Below, in pieces: positions 22,251-35,400 of a DNA stretch of 64,000 bases (its first letter is position 1; the number at the start of each line of letters is the position of its first letter). This DNA is from Antedon bifida. Its lineage: Eukaryota; Echinodermata; Crinoidea; Comatulida; Antedonidae. The stretch lies in contig OY727101.1 in the NCBI GenBank assembly GCA_963402885.1, positions 14,360,417-14,424,416 on the forward strand, read 5' to 3'. The notes beneath the pieces were generated by a model. That model made no database searches. It was not told where the DNA came from and worked only from the letters and a program-made list of their open reading frames with translations. A program made the translations under genes and the position numbers.

Positions 22251-25200
22251 TGCATATTTTAGAATAAACTTTGTACTTTTTGAAAGTAGTATAAACTGTT
22301 TTATATTTTTTCTTTAATACTTTTAGATATATTATCTGTGTGTGTTTAAAATAAATTATATCTATTTTTGTATCCCTTTCTCTCATAAAAGAATGTATTG
22401 TAAAAATGCTGCTGTATTGTGTACCTTTGTGTAATTATTATATTCTATAAGAAAAAATATACAAAAAACCTATTATTTAAAAGGCAGACTCTGGACTGCC
22501 TGCTGGAAAATGTTTTGAATATTTTTTTAATAGATATTGTAAGTTGTGGTTGGAGAAAAAAACTGTTTAGTAAATGAATTACAGAAAAGAGATATTTTTG
22601 GTCTGAACCATGATATCAGATTTCTAGGGAAATTTTAGAATGCTATTTTATGTATAGAAAGGAATTACCATGTCTAGCAAAATCTTCCCATTTCTTGGTG
22701 TTTGTTTTGATAGAGTAGGCTATGGCTACTGCTGTACATTGCATTTTGATATGCTCACATTGAAAACAATTTTCAGGCATGTAATAAAATTCAGCATTTT
22801 TAATACTGCATTTGAACACAAAAAATAAAAATATTTTAAGAACATTAATATAATTCTGTATACCTAAAGTAAACTATTGTTAATGTAGATATGATTTTTA
22901 ACGACTATGTTATAGAAAAGAGAAGTATATGTACATAGATTTTAGCTACTTTATTGTATATCATAAAAAAATACACATTTATAATTATTATGAAAAAAAT
23001 ATGAAATTATAATTGAATTTTAGTTGCTTGTAATTGGTGCATTTTTTGGTAGTTTACATTAATTTTGAATCGTTTTAATAATAAATTATTTATAGTATTT
23101 GTGCATGGGTATAGAATAAATGTTATATATTCATATAATTACATAATCACCTTAATTTGCATAGAATATGGCACATATAGTGGAACCCATTTTTTTGGAC
23201 ACCCTAATTAAGTTGACACTAAGTGGCGTCCTGAAGATGTCCACTCAATAGGGGTTTCTACTGTATGTCCATTTTTCTATTTTAATGTTTTTAATTTTAA
23301 ACATGTATATCATGTACAGTATATAATTTAATTAAATATTATTATATCGATTGATTTATTGAAACAATTTTAATCTATTTAATCTCAGTAAATCATTTTA
23401 TAATTACGTGATGTTATATTATGCTAAATAATCATGATTTTAAAATATTTCTCTGTGAAATTTTAACATTTGGTTTAATAATCCTAATTAATAATAAAAA
23501 CAATTTCTATATTACTAATTAGTTGATACACATCATCTTGATATACTGATACTCAAGCAATATTCAGTTTCGTCTTGGCCGATATTTTCGTTTCATATTT
23601 ACTCTGTAAAGTGTTTTTATTCTGTAGCGATAGCATTTGTACAGTGTAAACTGTGCCTCCTTATGTTTAATAAACAATTAAGTTTGGGAATTTCTTGGTG
23701 TTAAAAAGCAAACCCACTATAGAAACCACATTGATAGCAGCAATGTGGTTGTGGTGAAATACATTCTACACCAGAGTTAAGGGTTCAAATCCCATTAGGG
23801 TGTATAGACCAGTGGTATTGTCCACCAATTATACTTAAGTGAGATATTCCTTATATACTATGTTATATACACACATTTCATAAATCAATTAAATACCAAT
23901 AATAGTATATTTTACAAGAAGAAAATACTTGTCATGTAAAACCCATGGGCAAAACAAAATCACATAAAAGTCAATAAATAAGGATTTTTATTAAGTGGTG
24001 TTCACTTTATAGGAGAAATATTTCGCTTGCCATCTGTGTGAATCAGTGTGAACATGGCTACAGGTTTTTTATCTCTGGGTCTACATTATCAAGCTAGTTT
24101 GACAAAAAAAATGTGGTATGCTCATATATGGTAGTGATATGACACCATCATGTCCATATATGGGCACATCACATTTCTTTGTCACATAAAGTTTGATAGT
24201 GTAGACAAGGCTTAAGATCCCCATTCATTTTTTGTTATTGATCTAATAGTAATATTTTAAGTATATTTGGTATGATGTTATATAATCAGTATGTCATATG
24301 AAAGGATTGGTACATTTCAACTTGACTATGTGCCTAGACACTGTATATTGTATAATAAAATATACTGTAGGATTTACAACATTATTACAAATTATCTTCT
24401 GTACACAAATTTATGAATTGTATACAATTTTCTCTATTACATAATTATGATTTTATATAGTATATAATATATCTTTTAATGCTACTGACATTTTTGTTTA
24501 TACGCAGATAAAAAGTGTATGTTATCCATTTTCTGCTTCTTTCCTCTCATTGTTTTTATTTATTTAAGATTATAGTATATATTGTACAGAATATACATGT
24601 GTGGATATTCAAGTATTCCAAACCTCTGTAGTAGAACCCCTCCGAACAGCCCTATTAAGGGGACACCTCTATTAATGGAAAACCTATTAAGCTTTCCTGT
24701 GAAATTAACAAGGGAAAATATAAGTTTTAAGAGAACACTTTGAGGGTTTTTACTGTACTTAGTTCTTCTTACAATATAAAGTTTGTTCTCGGAATGTACT
24801 TTAAATGGTATGAAAGAACTGTAAACGTTTCTAAGAAGATTTCCTATTTTCAGGAAGTGAGGTTTTGTGTAATCTACAGTATTACTGTTTCCACACCTAT
24901 CTACCACTAGAAATTTCTAGATATGTGGAGATAAGTATGTCTATAGGTGTGCATATTTGATTGTTTGCCCTATAGGAGCACTGGTGCAAATCCTTGAATG
25001 AGGGGATTCCCCCAAGAATGTTTTTTTGAAGATCTACCTCTCCCAATACTTTCGGAAGCCACAGCACCATACATGTTATTTATGTCCTTTTAAACTTTTT
25101 TTGCTCCTCGCGAATTCATTGGTGTGTTCCCCCTGCCTCTAATTTTCAAAAAGTAATCTGTGTCGATGCATTGGAGAACTCTTATGAACAAAATAATAAT

Positions 25201-26160
25201 ACAATGTTGGTTTAATCTAGTATGTTGAAAATGTAGTATAATAAATTGAATTAGTTGAATTTTAATGATTTAAATTATAGATTCAGTCTTATATGGATTG
25301 AATTTAAGTGTAATAGATTGCTTTTATGAAAGCTTATTCAGTCAAAAAAGATTGAAACCTTGTGTATTAAATCTATAGTTTACTTTTCTCTAGTATGTTG
25401 TGTACATGCGGTAGAGCACTTTATAATATTTTGTTTAGTGCCATAGTTTTGCTACGGTGTTTATTGCTATCCCCCCGATACCTTAGGTTTCAGTGCTATA
25501 GTATAATATTCTATATCAATTGTATTTATACATCTGTCTCATTATATATTCATAAATGGTGTATTTGCCAAAGAATGTGAATAATATATAATACACAGTG
25601 CCTAGTACACAGTTGTTTTTGTGTGTTTTTTTTAAATGAGTATAAACGAGCATGTTTTGTATTCATTTATAAGGCAGATGCCAGAGTTGTTAACCAACAG
25701 CCTGATCAAAATAATGGTTTGTATATTATTGTAATTACACAGATTGAAAATATCATCATCACTTTAATATTCATTACCACAATATATACATACTCTTCTT
25801 TTTTTTTTAAACATACACTACCTTGGTTATTGTTAAATTTTACCCATTCGACTCATAAGATATATATTGCAATACATTGATTTGAATAATTTAATAAAAT
25901 TAAAATTTCCACTATAGGGTAGGTAATTATAATTGGAAAAAATGGTTTGAAATTGACATTAACATTTTTGGTTAAATTACGTCATCGACTGCCTCGTTTT
26001 CGGAATCGACTGACTTTTTTAATCACAACACGCATCAGAGAGCAGCCATATTATACTTCTGCGCCACCAGTCAACATTAACAATAGAGATCGAACTTCAG
26101 GCAACGGATTACATCAATTTTTATACTGTAATTGTTTGGAACTTTTTCTTCTACATTCCT
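22251..26160. other. Intergenic region between BTBD7 and HIF-alpha
   Basis: Very AT-rich. Contains dispersed CCCCTATTAAG-type fragments (23180-23270, 24630-24760), a tRNA-like SINE piece with GGGTTCAAATCCC (about 23745-23830) and a family A copy (24074-24214). I see no coding exon. The 85-aa and 115-aa open frames here have no recognisable similarity. Confidence 0.6.
24074..24214. mobile_element. Family A MITE, copy 4
   Basis: CTACATTATCAAGCTAGTTT to AAAGTTTGATAGTGTAGAC; opposite internal orientation to copies 1-3. Confidence 0.8.
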
Positions 26161-26347
26161 TAGCAGTGTTCTAAGACTGTAGGTACATATAGTGTTATTA
26201 TTGTTACTTGTGAAGTGTTTATAAGAAGATAATTCGCCCCTGTGTTCAAGGCGCACCACGTTTGTTCTCGTCACTTCTTGAAAACTCAGACAGGCGGCGA
26301 ACCTTGGCCTTCGCCCGCCAAGTAATTTTTGAGATAGATCAGGAAGA
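26161..26347 (+). promoter_or_regulatory. HIF1A: HIF-alpha proximal promoter / 5' UTR
   Basis: The 190 bp before the ATG hold a local GC and CpG rise (GGCGGCGAACC, TTCGCCCGCC around 26290-26325). CACGTT at 26257-26262 reads AACGTG on the other strand, matching the RCGTG core of hypoxia response elements; a single 5-base match can occur by chance. Confidence 0.35.
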
Positions 26348-26427
26348 ATGGCTAGCACTAACAAACTATGTAATGAACTATCACGGAATATAAATACAAT
26401 GCAGCCTCCTGCAAAACCAAAGAGACG
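26348..26427 (+). CDS. HIF1A: HIF-alpha exon 1 (start)
   Basis: [20 protein letters not shown] then PAKPKRR. The first ATG gives 26 residues before the bHLH, and the basic end joins the bHLH exon in phase. A second in-frame ATG is 17 codons in. Confidence 0.8.
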
Positions 26428-29400
26428 GTAAGCACATTTTTCACTAGAATAAATTAGGCTAGGCCTAGTAATAATTTGTAGTTTGTACACAACTATAAAT
26501 TTGGTTAATTAAATTAATATGATATTAAAATTATTATTAAATATATTAAATATGTCGATGATGATGTTTAATAAATATTGATTGTCATGAATGAAAATTT
26601 TGGTCTTTTTAGTTAGGATAGCGCTAGATACAGTAAAGTTGACTAAACTGAAGATGATTTTCATTCTACTAGCTACTACTATCTAGGGCTACAACAGGTA
26701 TTATACTATTATTAATATTATATACTGACAAGATTATATGGAAGGTGATCAGCCGAAAGCATGAGACAGTCAAATGGGAATGAGGCCACCTTTTCAAAGA
26801 TAAAACGTCACATGTGTAGAGAGTAAAAATCTCAATACTAAATTGAGTAGGCCTACTTATTGTTGATTCCTCTCTCTATCTTGAAAATTATTTTAAAATA
26901 TATTAATTTGTTTCTTGATACTGAATTTAGTTAGAAAAGTTACCAGGACAGTCCAATTGGTTTGTTAAAAAAAATATTCTGAATTCACTACCTAAACAAA
27001 ATAGTACCGGTAGCCTAACCCAATGGAAATCATGGGTCAAGATTATATTATAGGTGTAGGACAGACAACACAAATACAGTTGATAATTGATTTCGAAGAA
27101 CATTTTTTTGATAAAACAGATGGCTCAATCAGTTTCATTTTCCTGCCCTATAATAATAAAATATAGCCTTACTGAATGGAGCTTGGTACTGTAGTATAAA
27201 GAAAAATAGGTTGCCATGGTTTGTAAGCCAGTGAGTGTTAGTGTAATGTATGACCCACTATACAATCCCTAGGAGAGGTTCTTCATTTGTCCAATATGCG
27301 TCATACTGTACCTTATGAATACCATGACGCACCCCTGTGTCAAATAAGTGACTTACCTACAGTAGGTGACCATTACGCACCAATTTTGAAAAACATTCAT
27401 TTTGACCATGTTGTTCGTGATATGGTGGAAGGTATTTAAGTGACATTGACACACCATTGATGTGATACAATTTAGTCTTTTTTTACACCTGCGTCAATAA
27501 TTATTTGTAAATGACGCATCCATGATGCAACTCTCCCGGCAATCATATACTGTAGTTAGTCAAACAATTGACAAGTTTATTAGTTAGATTCACTTGGCTA
27601 CAGTATGCCTACAGTACAATTAATTAATCCATTTTGAACAAATTTTATCATGATTTAGAAATTCAGAAAAGCGGAAAGAAAAGTCAAGAAATGCAGCACG
27701 GTGCCGACGAGGGAAAGAAACAGAAATATATTACGAGCTTGCTCGCCAACTTCCCCTGCCGTCAAACGTTTGCCAACACCTCGACAAAGCCGGAATCATG
27801 AGACTTTGTATCAGTTATATAAGAACAAGGCAGCTTATTCCACATACCATTGGGGGTAAGTACAATGTAAATCTCTGTTTTTTGTCACATAAAGTTTGAT
27901 AGTGTAGACAGATCTTTTTAACAAGTAGAAATTCTGTTATTCTGTAGATGTTATTTAATGGATAATGGATTCATAATTTTCTTGCACTATCTTGGTTCAT
28001 GGCTTTTAATACTCTGTGTTTGTTTGTCTCGTGGTTACACTACTTGAATGTCTATCCTTGTATTGGTGAATTTGTTTTGCTGTTTGTTTTGATTTTAAAA
28101 AAATACTGTTTGTAGGACAAATTTATTTTTGTGACCATAATTAGAAAACTCAGCATTGGAAAATACTGTATTAAAAAGATGTATTGTCACCAAAAACATG
28201 AAAAATGAAGATTAATAAAAAAAAAATACTTTAATTAGGCCATTTCACAGTTTTAATAAAGTTATTCACTTTTGTAGAAAGCTGAAAATTAGCGTTTTTA
28301 CTAAAAAAATTAAAATCAAATAAATGGTAAATTCAACCAAAAAATTCATGGAATTCCAATCTATTTACAGTTTTGAAGGTAAATAATTTTGTTTTCGATC
28401 CAATTTTTGGTGAAAGTGAATAACTTGAAAATGGCGTATAGAACAATCAACAATTTCAAAAAATTATCTTTAAGTTTGGCAATCTGCCATCCTCATATAA
28501 ACCAGTGTAATGAGATACAGTACATCATTTATCCTAAGGGTTTGGACAATTTTTCATTGTGAATTATTATTCTTTCTTTGAATTGGATTGTTAAAAAAAC
28601 ACAAAGATATGAGGTAATGTACAGTATTATCTTTGCCAATTGCATCTTACTGTACGACCACAATAACAGCCTGTTGTTAAAGGCAAAAAAACTAGGGATA
28701 CTGTAGTCATTGATACTATTGAGAGTCAATAGAGTACTGTACTGTAGGGCACAGACTTGGCAAAATGACCATCATCCGACATTCAAAAATATTATTTAGT
28801 AATATAAATATATTATTAGTGTATCCCAAATATTATGGGTATTGCTAAAAACCTGCGCAAACCTCCTCCAAATGGCTTATTATTGGTTCTATCATGACCA
28901 GGACTATCATAGCAGATAATTTATGAAAAAAAAAATATGAAATTGCTGTAAGTTGGGCGAAAAACATCATTTTTTGGGTAAAATGTCGGATTTTACAGTG
29001 TAAATCGCGCAAACCTTAAAAAAACCTGCGCAAACCTCCTCCAAATCACTTATTATTGGTTCTATCATGACTAGGACTATCATAGCAAGTAATTTAAGAC
29101 AACAAAATTATGAAATTGCTGTAAGTTGGCTTTTTTTGGGGGGAAAAAACATCATTTTTTTGGTAAAATGTCAGATTTTACAGTGTTTCGCCCAACTTAC
29201 AGCAATTTCATATTTTTTTTTTCATAAATTATCTGCTATGATAGTCCTGGTCATGATAGAACCAATAATAAGCCATTTGGAGGAGGTTTGCGCAGGTTTT
29301 TTTTAGGTTTGCGCTTGGTTTGCACTGTTTGCGCTTGGTTTGCGCAGTTTGCGCAGTTTAGCAATACCCAATATTATTAACCTACAGACACTAGACTAAT

Positions 29401-32400
29401 GAAGAACAACATAAATCACAACGTATATAAAAAAAAATTCAGTTAATACAAACTTTTATTGCATAAGAATACTGTCTATTCTAGCGTTACACTGTGTGCA
29501 CTCAAAACATATTGTGCAATGCAGTATGGAATGTGACTTGACTCGTACAGTATCTGATTGGTCACTTTCTGCAGCCATTTTCCGGAGTCCCTCTCCATGA
29601 ATCGTTTTTTAGCTGTGATTGTGTTGGGAGTTTATACTAACTACTGGAGAATTAATTCATTTTCTGCAAACAATTGCTGAAAAATCCTAAAATCAATGTT
29701 TTGACGCAGTATTCTCTTTTATCAAGTATCAGTATACAGTAATTTTACTATAAACTGCATGTCAAATGTATTTCCAAAAAAGGAATTTTTATTTCTTTCG
29801 ATTCTTGTGAATGCTCTATTTGTTCTAATAATAATTTTATCTGACTTATCTTCAGAGCTTTGAAATAATTATATAAAAGACTGCCACAATAAATAAAATA
29901 AATTAAACTTTCATTTTAATTTTTTTTGGGTTGCAACAACAGTCATGTCAGTCATTTTCTTAAAGATAAGAAATCTGCTCAGTCAAAAAAAAAAATCATT
30001 ATTACAGACCTCCCAGTTCCAAAGCATGTGTGCATTTTTGTCAAAATGTTCGAATGGGTGGAAAGAACTTTAGACAGTTAAAATGTAGGAGGTTAAATGA
30101 CAGGTGACCTATGACCCAATCCTTTCTACCTCTACTTGATGAATCATACTGTACCATACAGTATATTGAATATTATATATTGTAAGTAAGCAAGTCAGAC
30201 TACAATCAATACTTGAATCTAGTACCATGTTAAATGATCATAGTCAAACTAACATGAATTAGAATTTGCTTAATGGCAGGTTTGGCATTAAACTGTAAAT
30301 TTGCAATATTAAGCATTTTCTCCTTACTATCATGTGAGCAAATAACCAATTTTAAATAACTTTTTGAATAAATTATCCCCAATTTATTAAAAGAAACAAT
30401 TACAAATTTCCGATTCAATTACAATCTATTTAACCGTTATTTTCGGACTACCATTTTACTGGTTATTGGCAATCTGTCCGATTTTTGCTGCCAAGTAATT
30501 AAGTGTAAATTTATTCGCAGTAATTTTTTTTTTTGCAGCAGAAACCAGTCCCTTGATATATTATATGTCAACGTCCTTAGTGGAGGAGGTAATAAAATAT
30601 GTTCAATATTTTAATGATGTATTGCAAATATGTTTATCTAAATAATAGAAATGTGTATGAGAAACAAGGAGAATGATTCAAAGGCTGTGCTAGACACATT
30701 AATGGATGATTTATATATCAAGTCACTTGAAGGCTTTCTTTATGTGCTGTCACAAGAAGGAGATATTGTTTACCTGTCTGAAAATGTGTGCCAGTATCTT
30801 GGGTTGACACAGGTAATATATATTGTTTTTATTTAAACCGTTTAATATCATATATTATTGTGTCAAAAAATGTTCTGGGTGGATTATAGCTTGGTATGCC
30901 ATCATGGTAACTAATTTCAGCGAAAACGGCAAGTTGATCTCTGTAGGTTGCCCTCATTTTTCTTGCATTTTCGTATCGGGTAGCCCAACTAATTTCATGG
31001 TATTAAAACCCTCGTAAATTTTGAACAGTGTGCCTGATCAAAATATTCTTAACATTATTCTAAGGGTAGTAATTTACAATTGTAAATCAATAGCTCTATT
31101 TTCTAAATTTCCAATTATTTCCCCTTGTCATTGCAACTATGGTTACGGTAGTACTTTTCAGTTTCCTTTTTCAGAGTATATCATTTGCAGATGATTATTC
31201 ATCAGTTTCTTAATATTTAGTTATGGAATTTCCACGTAAAAGCAAAGCCAAGTGAATACTACTGTAGATTCGTGAAACCCTGGTTTGACAAAGAAATTGA
31301 GTTGATTGGCTATAGAAACTGGTCAAATCGGTAACTCATGTTAACGTTCCTAGTGGGAACCAAGCTTTAAAGTTAGCTCCCGTTCTGGATTATATACAGT
31401 AGTCTGCTTATGTGAACCAGGCCTTAATAAAAATTTAGTTGTATGTCTGGTGAACTTTACCAGACTATATTATACTACAGTATATTTTCAACATTATAGG
31501 ACTGACAATGTACAGTAACCCATTCTGGATTATATAGTCTGCAGTCTGCTAGTGTGAACCAGGCCTTAATAATAATTTAGTTGTACAGCATGTCTGGTGA
31601 ACTTTATAATACCAGACTATATTATACTATATGTCTTAACATTAAAGGATTGACAATGTAACTTATCTTTAATGTATGGCCTTTCTGTGAACCGTTGTCT
31701 GTAACTAGGGCATTATCCAAGTATCTTGCTTTGTAATCATACAACTTAAAATCTTGGCACTATAATAATGACTCACCACATGAGATTCTTATAAAAAAAA
31801 CACTGCAAATAGAACTAGTGATGTCTTAATCCACTGACAAGTGAATAGACATTGTGCGGGCATGTTCTAGAAAAATAATTATTCCATGCTTATCACAAAT
31901 TACAAAATATCCTTGTTGTTAATATAACAATAACTTAATATGGTAATCAATTATTTTATGTTTCATATTAATTGTCAATACAACAATGGATTTAAACAAA
32001 TTTGTCACTGGTTCAAATTCCCATTTGATTGTTTTGCTTGATTGATTATATATTTAACAGTGATATGATACTGTAAGATAACAATATTAATGCTATAAAG
32101 GTATTAAGTTCAAAATGAAAAACAGGAAGTGTAAAAGGAGATCAATTAAGTTGATTAGATAGTAGCTTGGTGGTTAACATGTTTGCCTTCCATCCAATCC
32201 TAAGGTGCAGGGTTCAATCCATCCATATCCATAGTACAACAAGTTTTACTTTCTTGGTTTTGGTGCTTATATATTGTTATTGCATTAAAAGTGAATAAAC
32301 AACCAGCTTAAAGCTTAGTTTAAAGTCTACTGTACACTATCAAACGGGTTTGACAAAAAAGTGATGTGCCCAAATATGGTAGTGATATGCCCAAATGTGG

Positions 32401-35400
32401 TAGTGATATGACATCATCATACATCCAGCCTAACTTCAGTTGACAGCACGTACCTAAGAAACATCTGCATACCTCTATACCATTGTTTTTTTCTCACCCA
32501 CCCTTGTTATCATTACCCGCTAGACTTCTTTAGCTACAGTACATCTCTGACATATGAATAGTAAATTTAAACCAATTTGAATATTGTTGAGTTTTCATTA
32601 GACTGTTGTTTTAATACTACCCAATTAGCCGCATCTTGGTTACTTATAAATTATTATTTTGATTAGTATTCCAGATTTACATGTTCATATCCGTAAGTCT
32701 AAATCTTTAATGCAATCTTTTTTAAAAACTTGCTTTTTACAATAATAATAGACTTTTGGTAGCGCTGTGAGCGCTGGTTATTTTCAGATAATGTGTCTGG
32801 TTTATTTCAAATTTGAAATATTTATATACATGAAATTTTAAACTAAATTTGAGTTATAACTTGAAAAGTAAAATGGTTTTGCACATGCCAAAGATAAACA
32901 ATAGCCTACCATTATACTATATTGTACAAATGATGAAGGAATGAGTTTTTAAACGGAAAATATTCTCTCAAAAATATTTAATACATTCATTTACTTATTT
33001 TATAACAGTGCCAACACACATGATGTACTGTACATAAAGTACAGTACTGTTCTAAAATATGGTAGTGATATTCCCAAATATGGTAGTGATATGATATCCT
33101 TACAGTATGTCCATATATTGGCATATCACATTTTTTTGTCACATAAAGTTTGATAGTGTAGGCATAGCTTTAGATGGATATAATACAGGTGATACAAAAT
33201 CAACCAATCAAATGCAAGGAGGATACACTTGGGTGTGTGTTATCCAGATGGGACATTTAGCTGTTGGTTTCCATCAAAGAAAACTTTAGTATTTGAATAG
33301 ACTCAATGTTCATTGTGTGCGGATCATGATATCCATTACTGTAGCAACATACAGATTAGGGTGGGTGCTGAATTGAGTGATATGTGTGGGTGGAAATATA
33401 CTAAACATAAAAACCACACAGGGTGGGTAGACATAGGACCAGACTATGAGGTATTTAAGAAAGGTGAAGATTAAAAGGCATTACAATATAATTTAGACTG
33501 AGTAGAAGAAGAATTTCAGACTTGATCGCCATAAGCCAAATATAATTGGATATCTCAGATTCCTACCATATTGTCCACACTAGCAGTACTGTATCTAGGC
33601 CAGTTTATATCTTGTATTCACACTAGGATTAAAGAACTTGGCAAATTAAGCTTTGGCTGTATATCTTGGAAAGGTGTCATCGTTCTTGACACAGTTTTAA
33701 ATCCTGAATATTACTATTGTTCACATGTTTCCTTATAGTCTTCGTTGTTGGTATTAGGAAAGATGTGGGTTGAGGGGGTAGTTGTTAGGAAATTGTGGGA
33801 AGTCAAATGCGTGCTCATAAACCCTATGTACAGTAAAAAAAAGCACATAATTTTACAGTAAAGTCCCTATTAAGGGAACAACTTTGGACCAGTGTGTACC
33901 ATTAATAGGGATGTCCACTGAATAAAGAAATCATATAAAGGAGAGCTCCCTATTATTAAGTGGACACATTCAGACCAGTGTGTATCCTGAATAGGGGTTG
34001 TCCATAGTTTTATAATATATATTGACCCTCATTTGGTACAGGAAAGTTCTCTCCTTAATAAGGGTGTCTTCTGAATAATGGTTGACCATAGTTTTAAAAC
34101 ATATTTCTCCCTTGTTTGTAAGGAAAATTTCCCTTAATATGGGTGTCTAAATAAAAGGAGGGATTATACGGTAGAATTAGTATTTGTACATTTTTTTCCT
34201 AAATTTTTTTCCAACCAGCCATCTCTGAATATCAGGAAACCAAGCCTGGTATGATAAAGGTATGTATATTTCAAACTTTAGTAAATGTTGTGTTTTTAAA
34301 TTTGATCAGGTTGAATTGATGGGCCAAAGTATTTATGAGTACACACATCCATGTGATCATGATGAGATTCGTGAACAATTAGCCGATAAGCCAGGATCGA
34401 CATCGGCTTCAAGAGATCATCACAGCTTCCTCCTTCGGCTGAAATGCACTCTGACCGACAAAGGCAAAACAGTTAATCTGAAGTCGGCAATCTACAAAGT
34501 AAGTGTATGAAGTGATCGCTTAACAGTGGCGGAACCAGGACTTTGAAATAAAGAGAAAGGGTGTGGGTTAGGTATTGGCCTAAATATGGTCAAATAAAGT
34601 GCTGAACAGAACCTGCTGTATGTCTTTTTCTTTGGAAATTTCCAAAATTTGGCTTGGACCCACCTATGGTTATTACAAATATACAGTATACCCCTTTGAA
34701 TAAGTGCCAATTCCAACATTGTATTAAAGACGGTATATAAGACAATGACCATTATTATTATTTTAAAATAAAATCTGTAACTTATGATTATATTAAATAC
34801 TGTACAGAACAATATGGTGCTTTTACTTATAGGCTCTCCAGTGCACTGCTCACAAAGAGTGGATTGAGACGATCAATTTGTCAACATCTGCAAAGACGTT
34901 ATGTCTTGTCGTTGTAGCGTGTCCCATCCCACACCCATCCAACATTGAACATCCGCTGGACAGTAAAACATTCGTTTCCAGACACAACCTTGACATGACA
35001 TTCACAGATTGTGATGAAAGGTAAGTTTTGACCAAAGAGGTATTAGCAAGCAAGAAAAGGATCCTCTTATGTTAACAACACCTACAGTAGAACCAACCTA
35101 AAAGCCGTGTCTAAGGGCTTCTTTGCTCAGGCACCAGAGATCTGGAACCAACTTCCTCGTTCCATCCGTTACAATCCATCCCCTTTTTAAATCAAATCTC
35201 TCCTGAAAACTCATCTATTTCAATAGTTATTCTTTTCATATTGCGCTGTGAGACTCCGGTAAAGACCGCTTTATAAATGTTCGATATTATAATTATTATT
35301 AAAGGAGAGGAGTAATTTTACACACTGTGAGTAACCTCTATTCTGTCCACATTGTACAGCCGTCATGGTCTGTTAATTTACTGTCTCTTTTGTCTACCAT

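Noticed and set aside
24560..24907. Minus-strand 115-codon open frame between BTBD7 and HIF
   Set aside because: Covers a dispersed CCCCTATTAAG repeat; no recognisable domain.
30535..30592. Exon-like segment with TTTTTGCAG acceptor and GTAATA donor before HIF exon 3
   Set aside because: Neither acceptor choice gives a length that keeps phase between HIF exons 2 and 3, and the exon 2-exon 3 join is already in phase with a normal family match.
34200..34262. Possible extra HIF exon ([11 protein letters not shown]) ending in GTATGT
   Set aside because: It hits a stop in the required frame, and exon 3 to exon 4 is continuous in the family.
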